DNA from: an uncultured Bacillus sp.
GTDB lineage: Bacteria; Bacillota; Bacilli; Bacillales; Cytobacillaceae
Assembly: GCA_937902115.1 (NCBI GenBank)
Contig: CALGSR010000203.1
Coordinates: 1-13,709 of the forward strand
DNA length: 13,709 nucleotides
Reading direction: 5' to 3'
The notes under the pieces: generated by a model
Told to the model about the DNA's origin: nothing
The model's input: the letters and a program-made list of their open reading frames with translations, nothing else
Databases searched by the model: none
In this document: one piece after another, positions 7,416 through 13,709 of the stretch
Position numbering within the stretch: the stretch's first letter is position 1
Layout of the letters: each line of letters opens with the position of its first letter
Program-made: the position numbers and the translations under genes

Positions 7416-7835
7416 TTAGTCCTCTAATATAATAACTTTCATAGGGACCACTTTTTCCTCTTCCATCATAAAACACCCTACATCAATTTCGCCCTTATAA
7501 AACGATACAATCAAGTATACAATATCTGTATATGGATTATTTGCAATATCAAGTGAAGACGGAATAGCTGGTGAAGTTGGATGTGAATGAAAAATAGCAG
7601 ACAGGTTTTCTCCCTTTTTCTCCATATGATTGACAGCCTGTTCAATCGCCTGAACGGACATATGAAAGCGATTAGGATGATTAGCTTCATTTTCTAATGG
7701 CCATAAACTATCTCCTGATATCCCTGCTCCCGAAAGCAAGCCACATCCTTCGTTTGGTAAACATCGCTTACAATGTTCGATCATCGCAGCATAAACACTG
7801 TTTTTCATTAGAAATTCAGCTAAGCTAACTTTCAT
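7416..7835 (-). CDS. JAMM/MPN+ zinc metallopeptidase (M67-like)
   Basis: This is a compact single-domain JAMM peptidase of 139 aa. The motif is complete: Glu29 in PNEGCGLLSG, then HSHPTSPAIPSSLD (residues 83-96), fitting H-x-H-P-x5-P-S-x-x-D with zinc ligands His83, His85 and Asp96. Family members cleave isopeptide or peptide bonds, for example ubiquitin-like conjugates or ThiS/MoaD-like sulfur carriers. No such carrier gene is visible here. The frame stays open upstream inside the coiled-coil gene, but the family domain begins near LMKNSVYAAMIEHC. I chose the ATG at 7835, which is 7 nt after the coiled-coil stop. An ATG at 7868 (overlapping) and one at 7808 are alternatives. None has a strong ribosome site, so translational coupling to the gene before it is likely. 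It would share the sigma-K-like promoter of that gene. Confidence 0.85.
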   Translation of the reverse strand: MKVSLAEFLMKNSVYAAMIEHCKRCLPNEGCGLLSGAGISGDSLWPLENEANHPNRFHMSVQAIEQAVNHMEKKGENLSAIFHSHPTSPAIPSSLDIANNPYTDIVYLIVSFYKGEIDVGCFMMEEEKVVPMKVIILED

Positions 7836-7842
7836 GTCTTGA

Positions 7843-9843
7843 TTATTCTTCGTCCCATTGCCCTCCATTAATGGGACTTTGCGGTGAGGGCTGTGAAGTC
7901 TTCTTACGCAAAGTAAAAAAGTCCATTGTTCCGGAATTTTCATTGCTGACAGATTTGACAGATGTAGTTTGAACCTGCTGTTGAGACACAAGACGGTTAA
8001 ACCAATCTACTGGATGACGTGCCGCTGATTTACTCCTTTGTGTTGTTTGTGGTGGTGTATTGGCAGTTACATTCTGTGGGGTAGATTGTGGTGTATTGGC
8101 AGTTGCATTCTGTGGGGTAGATTGTAGTGTATTGGCATCTGCTGGCTGTGAAACAGACGGTGGTACTGATGCTTGGATGCTTTGTTCCGATTTATCATAG
8201 GATAGATCTGTTGGTGAGAATGAAAGTGGCTGATTAATATATTGTCTAATGAAGTTTTCTTTTTCCTCCAAGCTCACTTCAAGGACTGTAAATTGTGATT
8301 TCATTTGTTTCATTTGTTTTTCCCAAATTTCTCGTTCCTTTTCATATTGGTGAATTTTTTCCTGGTATATTTTTAATTCTGTTTTAAATTGTTCCATTTG
8401 ACTGTGCAGTACACGTTCACTATCCTTTTTCATTTTATAAATTTCAATTTCCTTTGCTTGAAGTTCTGCTGCTAATTTTTCATTATTCTTTTCAAGATCC
8501 TCCATTTTATCGATTGTTGCCCTGGTTTCTGCTAATTCTGCTTTCAATTGATCAATTTGTTTAGACCAGGAGCCTTTTTCCGCATCAAAGCCATCAGACT
8601 TTTCCTTGTAGATGTTCACCTGTTCCTGGACTTGTTCTAATACATTGATATAAGATTCCTTCTCTTGCTGATAATGATTGGTTAACACATTAAATTCTGC
8701 AATTTTCTCCTCTAGATCATCTTTCAGTTTGAGCTTTTCAGTTTCAAATTGTTCCAATCGCGATAAGGAATGTTGTGCATTCAATAACTCATTTCTCATA
8801 ATATCAATTTGGTTTTCTAGTACAGACTTTCTCGCTTCAGACCTCTCGTAATCATTTCTAAGCTGCAATACCTCTTCCATGAGCATTCCCTTCTCCTTTT
8901 TTATTTGATTCAATTCTAAAGTTTTAGCTTCCAATTGGTGTTTTAATGACGAGGTCATCCTAACAAGCTGTTTCGTTTCTGTAAATACCTCATTTAAATT
9001 AGCTGTAATATTATCAAGACGTTCTTCATCAGATTTCTGCTGTGAATTCATGTGCGCAATACTTTCGTGAAATGATGCATTTTCCTTTTCTAAATGAGCG
9101 ATTTTTTGGAGAAGTTCAGTTTTTTCATTAATATATCTCGAATTTTCCTCCTTAAGTATGCTCATTTCTTTCACACGGTTCTCCAAGCAATTTAAGATAT
9201 CATCTTTTAATTCGCTAAATTCCTTTATTTGTGCCTCAGCTTGTGATAATTCACCCTTCAGATGACCAACAACTTCAACAACTTCATCTTTTTCTGATTC
9301 CAATTGATTTATCTTTTGTTGATAAGATACGTTTTCCTGGTACATTTGTGCCTTAAATTCCTTTAAAACTTGCAGTTCTTCGCCCATTTTTTGCTTTTCT
9401 TCTGCTAGCGCCTGCAACTGTTCTTTTTTCTTTTCCAAATCTTCCTTTAAAGAGGTATTTTCCTTTTCTAACTCTTCCTTTTCTTTAGAATATTGTTTAA
9501 GCTTTTCGGCAGTTTCTCGATGCTCAATACTTCTTTCCGACTTCGTCATATTATTTTGCAGCTCTTTATTAAATAACAATAGTTCATTATAATCCTTAAT
9601 TAATTCATCTCGTTCCTCACTGGATTTTTCTCTTTCGTTTTCAAGTATCCGGATTTCATTATTTAGCTCTTTATTATGCTGCTTGAGGACAGTTAATTGT
9701 TCCACACAATTCTGTTCCCGTCTATCATTATAGGAACGATGATATGCCAGCTCGGATTCGAGGTGGAAAATTTTCTGCTGTAATTGTATATGGCTGAGTT
9801 TTTCATATTTGCTAAACAAGTTGGATCTCCCCCTCTTAGGCAT
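7843..9843 (-). CDS. Large coiled-coil protein with C-terminal Thr/Gln/Asn/Pro-rich repeats, probable spore-layer protein
   Basis: I do not recognise a named family for this 666-aa protein. After a short basic head (MPKRGRSNLF), residues about 15-535 are almost continuous coiled coil rich in Glu, Lys, Gln and Leu with heptad spacing and no prolines. Then comes a low-complexity region of Ser/Pro/Gln/Thr/Asn, about 540-610, with the tandem 12-residue repeat NTPQSTPQNATA/NTPQSTPQNVTA. A short C-terminal segment, HPVDWFNRLVSQQQ, follows. No signal peptide or membrane segment is seen, so it is made in the cytoplasm (of the mother cell, if the promoter is right). The ATG at 9843 follows GAGGAG 7 nt upstream. 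A sigma-K-like promoter lies directly before it and the JAMM gene directly after. The long rod plus repeat-rich tail suits a scaffold of the outer spore layers, but that is inference. Confidence 0.85.
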   Translation of the reverse strand: MPKRGRSNLFSKYEKLSHIQLQQKIFHLESELAYHRSYNDRREQNCVEQLTVLKQHNKELNNEIRILENEREKSSEERDELIKDYNELLLFNKELQNNMTKSERSIEHRETAEKLKQYSKEKEELEKENTSLKEDLEKKKEQLQALAEEKQKMGEELQVLKEFKAQMYQENVSYQQKINQLESEKDEVVEVVGHLKGELSQAEAQIKEFSELKDDILNCLENRVKEMSILKEENSRYINEKTELLQKIAHLEKENASFHESIAHMNSQQKSDEERLDNITANLNEVFTETKQLVRMTSSLKHQLEAKTLELNQIKKEKGMLMEEVLQLRNDYERSEARKSVLENQIDIMRNELLNAQHSLSRLEQFETEKLKLKDDLEEKIAEFNVLTNHYQQEKESYINVLEQVQEQVNIYKEKSDGFDAEKGSWSKQIDQLKAELAETRATIDKMEDLEKNNEKLAAELQAKEIEIYKMKKDSERVLHSQMEQFKTELKIYQEKIHQYEKEREIWEKQMKQMKSQFTVLEVSLEEKENFIRQYINQPLSFSPTDLSYDKSEQSIQASVPPSVSQPADANTLQSTPQNATANTPQSTPQNVTANTPPQTTQRSKSAARHPVDWFNRLVSQQQVQTTSVKSVSNENSGTMDFFTLRKKTSQPSPQSPINGGQWDEE
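8053..8137. repeat. 36-bp tandem repeat within the coiled-coil gene
   Basis: Unit 1 (8053-8088) and unit 2 (8089-8124) agree at 35 of 36 bases, and a third partial unit (8125-8137) follows. Each unit encodes 12 residues, so copy number can change without breaking the frame. The encoded repeat is rich in Thr, Asn, Gln and Pro. Confidence 0.9.
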
Positions 9844-9862
9844 ATGCCTACTCCTCTTCTTT

Positions 9863-9889
9863 TAATCTATGCCAAAACAGGTGAAATGT
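9863..9889 (-). promoter_or_regulatory. Sigma-K-like promoter of the coiled-coil/JAMM operon
   Basis: On the minus strand AC (9889-9888), 16 nt, then CATAGATTA (9871-9863) match the late mother-cell consensus AC-N16-CATANNNTA exactly. Transcription would start about 6 nt further on, just at the GAGGAG ribosome site, giving a very short leader. Confidence 0.6.
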
Positions 9890-10088
9890 GTTATGGAGAT
9901 TCTGCTTGATAAAAACAACGTTTTTCTAGAGAGTTATGTAATTAATTCCTTTAAGACAAGTGTATTTAGGTTAGTCCCATTCAAAAAAGGAGCACACTGT
10001 TTATCCTCAGGAATATATTATATATGGGTCAACTGTCCGTAAAACGAAATTTTCTTCTGTCCAGATAAACTTATACAAATGCCTAAAC

Positions 10089-10115
10089 ACATATCATGAA
10101 TCTTTGCATAGAATA
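10089..10115 (+). promoter_or_regulatory. Sigma-K-like promoter of the Cys-rich protein gene
   Basis: AC (10089-10090), 16 nt, then CATAGAATA (10107-10115) match AC-N16-CATANNNTA exactly. The start would lie near 10122, leaving a leader of about 40 nt. It agrees at about 22 of 30 positions with the divergent promoter at 9863-9892, including AACACAT and CATAGA. Confidence 0.6.
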
Positions 10116-10162
10116 CAGTAGGCTCAGCCCCATAAACAAAAATTTGAGGAGATGAATGTTTC

Positions 10163-10903
10163 ATGAATATTAAACCTATTAGCGGAGGTCAAGAAACTTT
10201 ATGTGTTAAAGTGCATAAAGTATATGATTGGGTAACCCGTCAGGCAGATGTGCCGCTATTAGCTTTTAATGACGTTGGTGAACTTGGATTTGATTGCCCA
10301 GGTGTTACCCCAGGATTGAATGACGATCCTTGTGCTGCCTTAGGTGGAAATTTAACTGTAGAATGCTTCCCTACAGATGAAAACGGAAACCCAATTGATC
10401 CATTAGCACCAGGAGCTATTCTTTGCCAGGAAATTCCACAGCCGGAAGGACGCGCTACTGGCCAATTTCAATTACCTGATGGTTCAACCGTTACTTTGCA
10501 AAAGGTCAAAGTATTGAAAAAGGGCTTTATTGTTGTCCGTGTAACTAGCCCACAAGGCGTAAGTTGTACATCGGAGCCAATCCATTGGGCATTATCTGAA
10601 AAGTTTTTCTTATGCGCCCCTCCTGGAACATTTATTCAGTGTGAAATCACTGACTTTGAATGTGATGCGAATCTCATTTGCCGGCAGGTAGGAATTACAC
10701 CAGGCAATTTTGTATTCCAACAACTAGATGTTTCCATTAATCTATGTCAAAACGTTCAAGCAGAAGCAGTTGTAAAACTTGAAATTGAAGCCAACTTCTG
10801 TCAACCGAGACCAGATATGCCGTTTATTTGCCCGCCATTAGCATTCCCACCACAATGCCCAACAATCTTCCCGCCTAATGTAAATAATGGCACCGAAGAA
10901 TAA
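10163..10903 (+). CDS. Cysteine-rich protein with proline-rich tail, probable spore-surface structural protein
   Basis: I do not recognise a named family for this 246-aa product. It has 14 cysteines spread along its length, for example four in IQCEITDFECDANLICRQ and the NLCQN that follows. It is otherwise rich in Val, Ile, Pro and Asp, as in a beta-strand protein. The Pro-rich tail (about 217-240, with CPPLAFPPQCP) carries two more Cys. No signal peptide or membrane segment is present. Such a cytoplasmic Cys-rich protein with a sigma-K-like promoter fits one that becomes disulfide cross-linked in the spore coat or crust after release, which is inference. The ATG at 10163 follows GAGGAG with 11-nt spacing; a nearer ATG is out of frame and stops after four codons. 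It is divergent from the coiled-coil gene and ends in its own terminator. Confidence 0.8.
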   Translation: MNIKPISGGQETLCVKVHKVYDWVTRQADVPLLAFNDVGELGFDCPGVTPGLNDDPCAALGGNLTVECFPTDENGNPIDPLAPGAILCQEIPQPEGRATGQFQLPDGSTVTLQKVKVLKKGFIVVRVTSPQGVSCTSEPIHWALSEKFFLCAPPGTFIQCEITDFECDANLICRQVGITPGNFVFQQLDVSINLCQNVQAEAVVKLEIEANFCQPRPDMPFICPPLAFPPQCPTIFPPNVNNGTEE

Positions 10904-10927
10904 GAAACTACTATAGCATTCAATATG

Positions 10928-10950
10928 GAGAGGAGTCTGGTGCTCCTCTT
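10928..10950 (+). terminator. Intrinsic terminator of the Cys-rich protein gene
   Basis: AGAGGAG (10929-10935) pairs with CTCCTCT (10943-10949) around a 7-nt loop, followed by TTTATTTC, 25 nt after the stop codon. The stem is short but GC-rich. Confidence 0.75.
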
Positions 10951-11150
10951 TATTTCATTGAAATTAAAATAAATATTTTATCATTTTTCACCCTTTTATG
11001 TATAATAAAATCGGTAATATTTTAGCACAAGTTACGCAATGAACCCGTACATAAAATAATGCTTTAAAATGTACTCGCGGAGATATATCAGAAATTCAGC
11101 ACATAATACATGTTTCAAATTCCTTTTAAACATGATTCCCATATTACAGT

Positions 11151-11159
11151 CATAAAGTA
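11151..11159 (+). promoter_or_regulatory. Possible sigma-K-type -10 box for the 163-aa gene/CgeB-like operon
   Basis: CATAAAGTA fits CATANNNTA about 36 nt before the ATG, a suitable distance. The AC expected 16 nt upstream is TG instead, so only half the promoter pattern is present. Confidence 0.3.
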
Positions 11160-11194
11160 TACTAATATCTTCATAACATCAGGAGGGGATTCCT

Positions 11195-11686
11195 ATGTTC
11201 TGGAAAAAAAGAGAACAGGAACGCACTGAGGGTATAGCCTGGTTCAGCTATACAGTAATACTTCCTGAGATAGCTGAGGAAGAAAATGAAATAACAGTGA
11301 TTGGAAATTTCACTTTCAAAAATTTAGGAAATACCAATCTTCATCATCCGATCATTTGTATGCGAATAAAACCAATTCAAGATGTACGCTTAGGTGGTAA
11401 AATTGGTGCCATGTCACATACAGCCTTAAGCATCGATGGAACAAATGCAGAAGCATGGCAATATACACATGAAGATTGGAAAAAAAAGATAGTAGAAACA
11501 GGTGAGCATTGGTTAAAGCCGATTCATTCTCAGGAAATAGCGCCTAATAATACAGTTACCTTTTCTCATGAATTGCATATTTTAACTGATAAGAAAGAAA
11601 AGTATGTGAATATCGAAGGTTTTTTTTATTGTGATGAAATGAAGGATGGATTGGCAACCTTAAATAACATCTTGATTAATTTTTAG
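11195..11686 (+). CDS. Hypothetical protein in operon with the CgeB-like glycosyltransferase
   Basis: I do not recognise this 163-aa protein. A basic head (FWKKREQER) is followed by alternating hydrophobic stretches suggestive of a beta-sandwich: WFSYTVILPEIAEEENEITVIGNFTFKNLGN, then HHPIICMRIKP, then TVTFSHELHIL and YVNIEGFFYC. Two cysteines are present, and there is no signal peptide or membrane segment. The ATG at 11195 follows an excellent AGGAGGGG site 6 nt upstream. The downstream glycosyltransferase starts 10 nt after its stop and uses a GGAG overlapping that stop, so the two are made together. It could be a partner or acceptor protein of that enzyme, but nothing in the sequence shows it. 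Confidence 0.8.
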   Translation: MFWKKREQERTEGIAWFSYTVILPEIAEEENEITVIGNFTFKNLGNTNLHHPIICMRIKPIQDVRLGGKIGAMSHTALSIDGTNAEAWQYTHEDWKKKIVETGEHWLKPIHSQEIAPNNTVTFSHELHILTDKKEKYVNIEGFFYCDEMKDGLATLNNILINF

Positions 11687-11696
11687 GAGAATTAAA

Positions 11697-12671
11697 ATGA
11701 AAATATTGTTTCTAACTTCCGGCTACGATGGGGTCTATAAACATTTTGAAGCTTGGATCGTGAAAGAACTACAGAAAAACCATCAAGTTAGTGTATTACA
11801 ACATAAAACAAAGATAAATACCCTCCACACATATATTCATACCTTTCAACCTGATATTGCCCTCACATTAGTTGGTTTTTATCTATCTCAAGGCTTATTA
11901 AATGCGCTCCAGCAAAACCAGATAAAAACGGCCATCTGGTTTACGGAAGATCCATATTATATGGACCAAACCTCTATGCTCGCAAACAATTTCAATTATA
12001 TATTCACAATTGATTCGGCTGCGATGGAATTTTATAAAAAGAACGATCATAACAATGTATATCATTTATCCTTAGCCACTGAGCCGCAAATTTTCAAGCC
12101 AAAGGAAATAAATGATTCGCATAAGAGCGATATTTGCATGGTCGGTTTTCCGTACCCGAATCGAATCCATTTGATTCAATATCTGCTGCAAAATACAAAC
12201 TATCAAATACAAGTAGTGGGCAAATGGGAAAAAGCCCTAGCTTTATTTCAACGACATCCACAGCTTAAAATTCACGAAGGCTGGGTTGAGCCTTCTAACG
12301 CTGCAGACTATTACAATGGTGCCAAAATTGTACTAAACACACATCGGCCTTTTGACCTGAAGCGAAACCAAAATCGCTTTGGAATTGTTGGGAGAAATAT
12401 TAACAATCGAGCTTTTGATGTTGCTGCTTGTGCTGCGTTTCAATTAATTGAATACAAAGAAGATCTACCAAGTCACTTTATAGAAAATGAAGAAATCGTA
12501 TCGTTTCATAACGATCAGGAGCTTACTGAAAAGCTTAATTATTACCTTACCCATGATGAAGAACGGCAAAGAATTGCAGAAAACGCGAGAAAGAGAGTAT
12601 TATTGGAACACACTTTCACAAAAAGGCTTGAGAAAATGATGAATATTTTAACTAAAGATGGAAATCCTTGA
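11697..12671 (+). CDS. CgeB-like glycosyltransferase (spore maturation family)
   Basis: The 324-aa product has the two-Rossmann GT-B layout of the CgeB/YkvP group. The N-terminal half opens with MKILFLTSGYDGVYKHFEAW and includes TAIWFTEDPYYMDQT (about 79-93). The C-terminal half matches the Glyco_trans_1_2 type, with KIVLNTHRPFD and NNRAFDVAACAAFQLIEYKEDLPSHF (about 240-265), then HDEERQRIAENARKRVLLEHTFTKRL. In B. subtilis cgeB is a late mother-cell gene needed for maturation of the outermost spore layer. The donor and acceptor here are unknown. GGAG overlaps the stop of the preceding gene, 6 nt before this ATG. The operon ends in a hairpin at 12723-12750. I am confident of the family, less so of orthology to cgeB, so no symbol is given. 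Confidence 0.88.
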   Translation: MKILFLTSGYDGVYKHFEAWIVKELQKNHQVSVLQHKTKINTLHTYIHTFQPDIALTLVGFYLSQGLLNALQQNQIKTAIWFTEDPYYMDQTSMLANNFNYIFTIDSAAMEFYKKNDHNNVYHLSLATEPQIFKPKEINDSHKSDICMVGFPYPNRIHLIQYLLQNTNYQIQVVGKWEKALALFQRHPQLKIHEGWVEPSNAADYYNGAKIVLNTHRPFDLKRNQNRFGIVGRNINNRAFDVAACAAFQLIEYKEDLPSHFIENEEIVSFHNDQELTEKLNYYLTHDEERQRIAENARKRVLLEHTFTKRLEKMMNILTKDGNP

Positions 12672-12722
12672 TGAAAATCATTTCGTTAAATTCATTCAGC
12701 GAATAGGGTCTTTTATAAAGTA

Positions 12723-12750
12723 AGCGATTGTTATAGTGGAAACAATCGCT
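12723..12750. terminator. Bidirectional terminator between the CgeB-like gene and the 51-aa ORF
   Basis: AGCGATTGTT (12723-12732) pairs perfectly with AACAATCGCT (12741-12750) around an 8-nt loop. TTTATTTACTTTT follows on the plus strand and a T-rich stretch on the minus strand. It lies 51 nt past the CgeB-like stop and 29 nt past the 51-aa ORF stop. Confidence 0.85.
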
Positions 12751-12779
12751 TTATTTACTTTTCATAATTTTTATAAACT

Positions 12780-12935
12780 TTACTTTTTTTTCTTGTTCTT
12801 TGTTCGTGATGAGATATATGGTGTTTTTTTAATCATTACCTGTGAAGAGGTTTGTTTTACAGCATATGGAATCGGTCTGCCTTGGGACAAGCCATTAGCT
12901 GAGTAGATTTTATTAATCTTATTGCAGAGACACAT
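12780..12935 (-). CDS. Small basic hypothetical protein, 51 aa
   Basis: This short ORF begins MCLCNKINKIYSANGLSQGR and ends in a run of lysines (TKNKKKK). It is strongly basic, with two cysteines at positions 2 and 4. The case for it being real is an ideal AAAGGAGG ribosome site 9 nt before the ATG and a shared terminator just past its stop. I do not recognise a family. Upstream lies a 16-bp inverted repeat, CATATA-GTAG-TATATG (12953-12968), directly before the ribosome site. Its minus-strand CATATACTA also fits a sigma-K -10 box, but without a proper -35. It may instead be co-transcribed with the glycosyltransferase gene 121 nt upstream. It could be a small spore protein, but nothing proves that. 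Confidence 0.5.
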   Translation of the reverse strand: MCLCNKINKIYSANGLSQGRPIPYAVKQTSSQVMIKKTPYISSRTKNKKKK

Positions 12936-13056
12936 ATAATATGACCTCCTTTCATATAGTAGTATATGAGTGGAACTATAGTTTGCTTGTACGAATTATC
13001 TATAAAAAGTATTTATTTCTATGATCACTTATCGGAAAATACAATGTTCTTTATGT

Positions 13057-13709
13057 TTAATCTAAAACAAATTCCTTATAATTCTTTACAAAAATTTCAC
13101 GATTTTCTTCATAACCATCCATATTGGTTATTCCACAATCATGAAAGCACCAAGGCCGCCTCTGTTTAGGAACCCCCACCTCAAAACCCGCCTTCAAAAA
13201 CTCAATACTTTGTGAAACATCATAAAAATGCCATCCTTTAAAGACATCTTCTTTCCACGGAACATCATACTGTGTAATCATGATTAATCCATCAATTGCT
13301 CGTACTGGTTGATATTTCGTTTGAACGGAACGATGTTTTAGAATCCCTAACTTTCCTTTACCGGTTAGTGTATGATAGACAGTTCCGAATACATACGGAC
13401 TATTCCACCAATATCCATTCGGGGTAGTGAGCGCTCCAACTACTCCAAGCATGCCTAATTTTGGATACTGTATAAAAAGGGAGAGGATATCCTTGATGAA
13501 ATTTTCATTGATAATATATACATCCTGATGGAGATATACTTTATATTTCGCATCCGATCTTCTCATGCCTTCGTTATATCCGGAAGTAAGACTGGATGCG
13601 TTCTCGACTGCCACTGTTTCAATTTCATAACCTTGCGGAACATCCAATATGTTAATATGTTGTAAAGCAACATCATACTCTTCATAGTTATTTACACAAG
13701 AAATAAAAC
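13057..13709 (-). CDS. Family-2-like glycosyltransferase (StrF-like), N-terminus beyond window edge
   Basis: The frame is open from the stop at 13057 to the window edge. The usable TTG at 13647 is not the real start: the in-frame sequence upstream, FISCVNNYEEYDVALQHINI, is typical family N-terminus. The pattern FISCVNNYEEY, then GYEIETVAVENASSLTSGYNEGM and KYKVYLHQDVYIINENFI, fits the Glyco_tranf_2_5/StrF-like GT-A group, with HQDV in the place of the metal/nucleotide-sugar DxD motif. The C-terminal part has AIDGLIMITQYDVPW and FKGWHFYDVSQSIEFLKAGFEVGVP, then PWCFHDCG. It is cytoplasmic with no membrane segment. Its product may glycosylate spore-surface proteins with the nearby CgeB-like enzyme, which is inference from position. 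Confidence 0.85.
   Translation of the reverse strand, partial: FISCVNNYEEYDVALQHINILDVPQGYEIETVAVENASSLTSGYNEGMRRSDAKYKVYLHQDVYIINENFIKDILSLFIQYPKLGMLGVVGALTTPNGYWWNSPYVFGTVYHTLTGKGKLGILKHRSVQTKYQPVRAIDGLIMITQYDVPWKEDVFKGWHFYDVSQSIEFLKAGFEVGVPKQRRPWCFHDCGITNMDGYEENREIFVKNYKEFVLD

Larger units (their letters stand above)
9844..10162. other. Divergent intergenic region controlling the coiled-coil and Cys-rich genes
   Basis: This 319-nt non-coding stretch holds two outward-facing sigma-K-like promoters, one near each gene. The centre has weak 12-bp matches to the GerE pattern RWWTRGGYNNYY as I recall it: ATTTAGGTTAGT at 9964-9975 and ATATGGGTCAAC at 10022-10033, each 9 of 10 defined positions. 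Such degenerate matches are expected by chance in AT-rich DNA. No ORF or hairpin of note is seen. Confidence 0.5.

Noticed and set aside
7836..7991. N-terminal extension of the JAMM frame to 191 codons
   Set aside because: The extra residues lie within the coiled-coil gene's 3' end, contain no domain, and the JAMM family domain begins further downstream.
8041..8150. Possible CRISPR-like array from 36-bp spaced repeats
   Set aside because: The units are contiguous, without spacers, and in frame within a coding region, so this is a protein repeat.
9964..10033. GerE-type binding sites between the divergent promoters
   Set aside because: Matches are incomplete to a degenerate 12-bp pattern and not placed next to either -35 box, so they are not listed as separate sites.
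11047..11074. GTACAT ... ATGTAC inverted repeat in the gap before the 163-aa gene
   Set aside because: Only 6 bp of stem with a 16-nt loop, expected by chance in AT-rich DNA.
12966..13169. Plus-strand 67-codon frame near the glycosyltransferase
   Set aside because: It overlaps the glycosyltransferase C-terminus on the opposite strand and has no convincing ribosome site.

Overview
This is a low-GC, AT-rich window with strong AGGAGG-type ribosome binding sites, occasional TTG starts, an ExoA/PpsR/PpdK gene complement and genes of endospore maturation. Together these point to an endospore-forming Bacillaceae (Bacillus in the broad sense). The species cannot be fixed from the sequence alone. I see no tRNA, rRNA, CRISPR array, insertion sequence or prophage.

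Left part (1-6441, all minus strand) is core metabolism. In transcription order it reads HD-domain phosphohydrolase, CoxG/SRPBCC-like protein, ppsR (bifunctional kinase/phosphorylase of PPDK), ppdK (pyruvate phosphate dikinase), a zinc-independent MDR oxidoreductase, and the 5' part of exoA (exonuclease III, cut by the window edge). ppsR and ppdK are separated by 2 nt, so the regulator and its target are made together. A 415-nt gap upstream of ppsR holds a candidate promoter whose -35 region overlaps an exact match, as I recall it, to the CcpN operator consensus. This would fit repression of a PEP-forming enzyme during growth on sugar. ppdK and the HD gene each end in a clear intrinsic terminator.

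Middle part (6666-7258) holds two small genes: a SEC-C zinc-motif protein on the plus strand and an unrecognised 68-aa protein on the minus strand that starts with TTG. They converge on a shared hairpin.

Right part (7416-13709) looks like a spore-surface locus. On the minus strand, a 666-aa coiled-coil protein with a Thr/Gln/Asn/Pro-rich 12-residue repeat is followed 7 nt later by a JAMM/MPN+ zinc peptidase. Divergent from it is a 246-aa protein with 14 cysteines and a proline-rich tail. Both divergent genes have a sequence fitting the late mother-cell sigma-K pattern AC-N16-CATANNNTA, and the two sites resemble each other. Downstream lie an unrecognised 163-aa protein and a CgeB-like glycosyltransferase in one operon. 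Convergent to these are a short 51-aa basic ORF and a family-2-like glycosyltransferase truncated by the window edge. My reading is that structural surface proteins, two glycosyltransferases and a metallopeptidase act together in outer spore-layer assembly. The glycosyltransferase and peptidase families are visible in the sequence, but the spore assignment is inference from promoters and the CgeB link.
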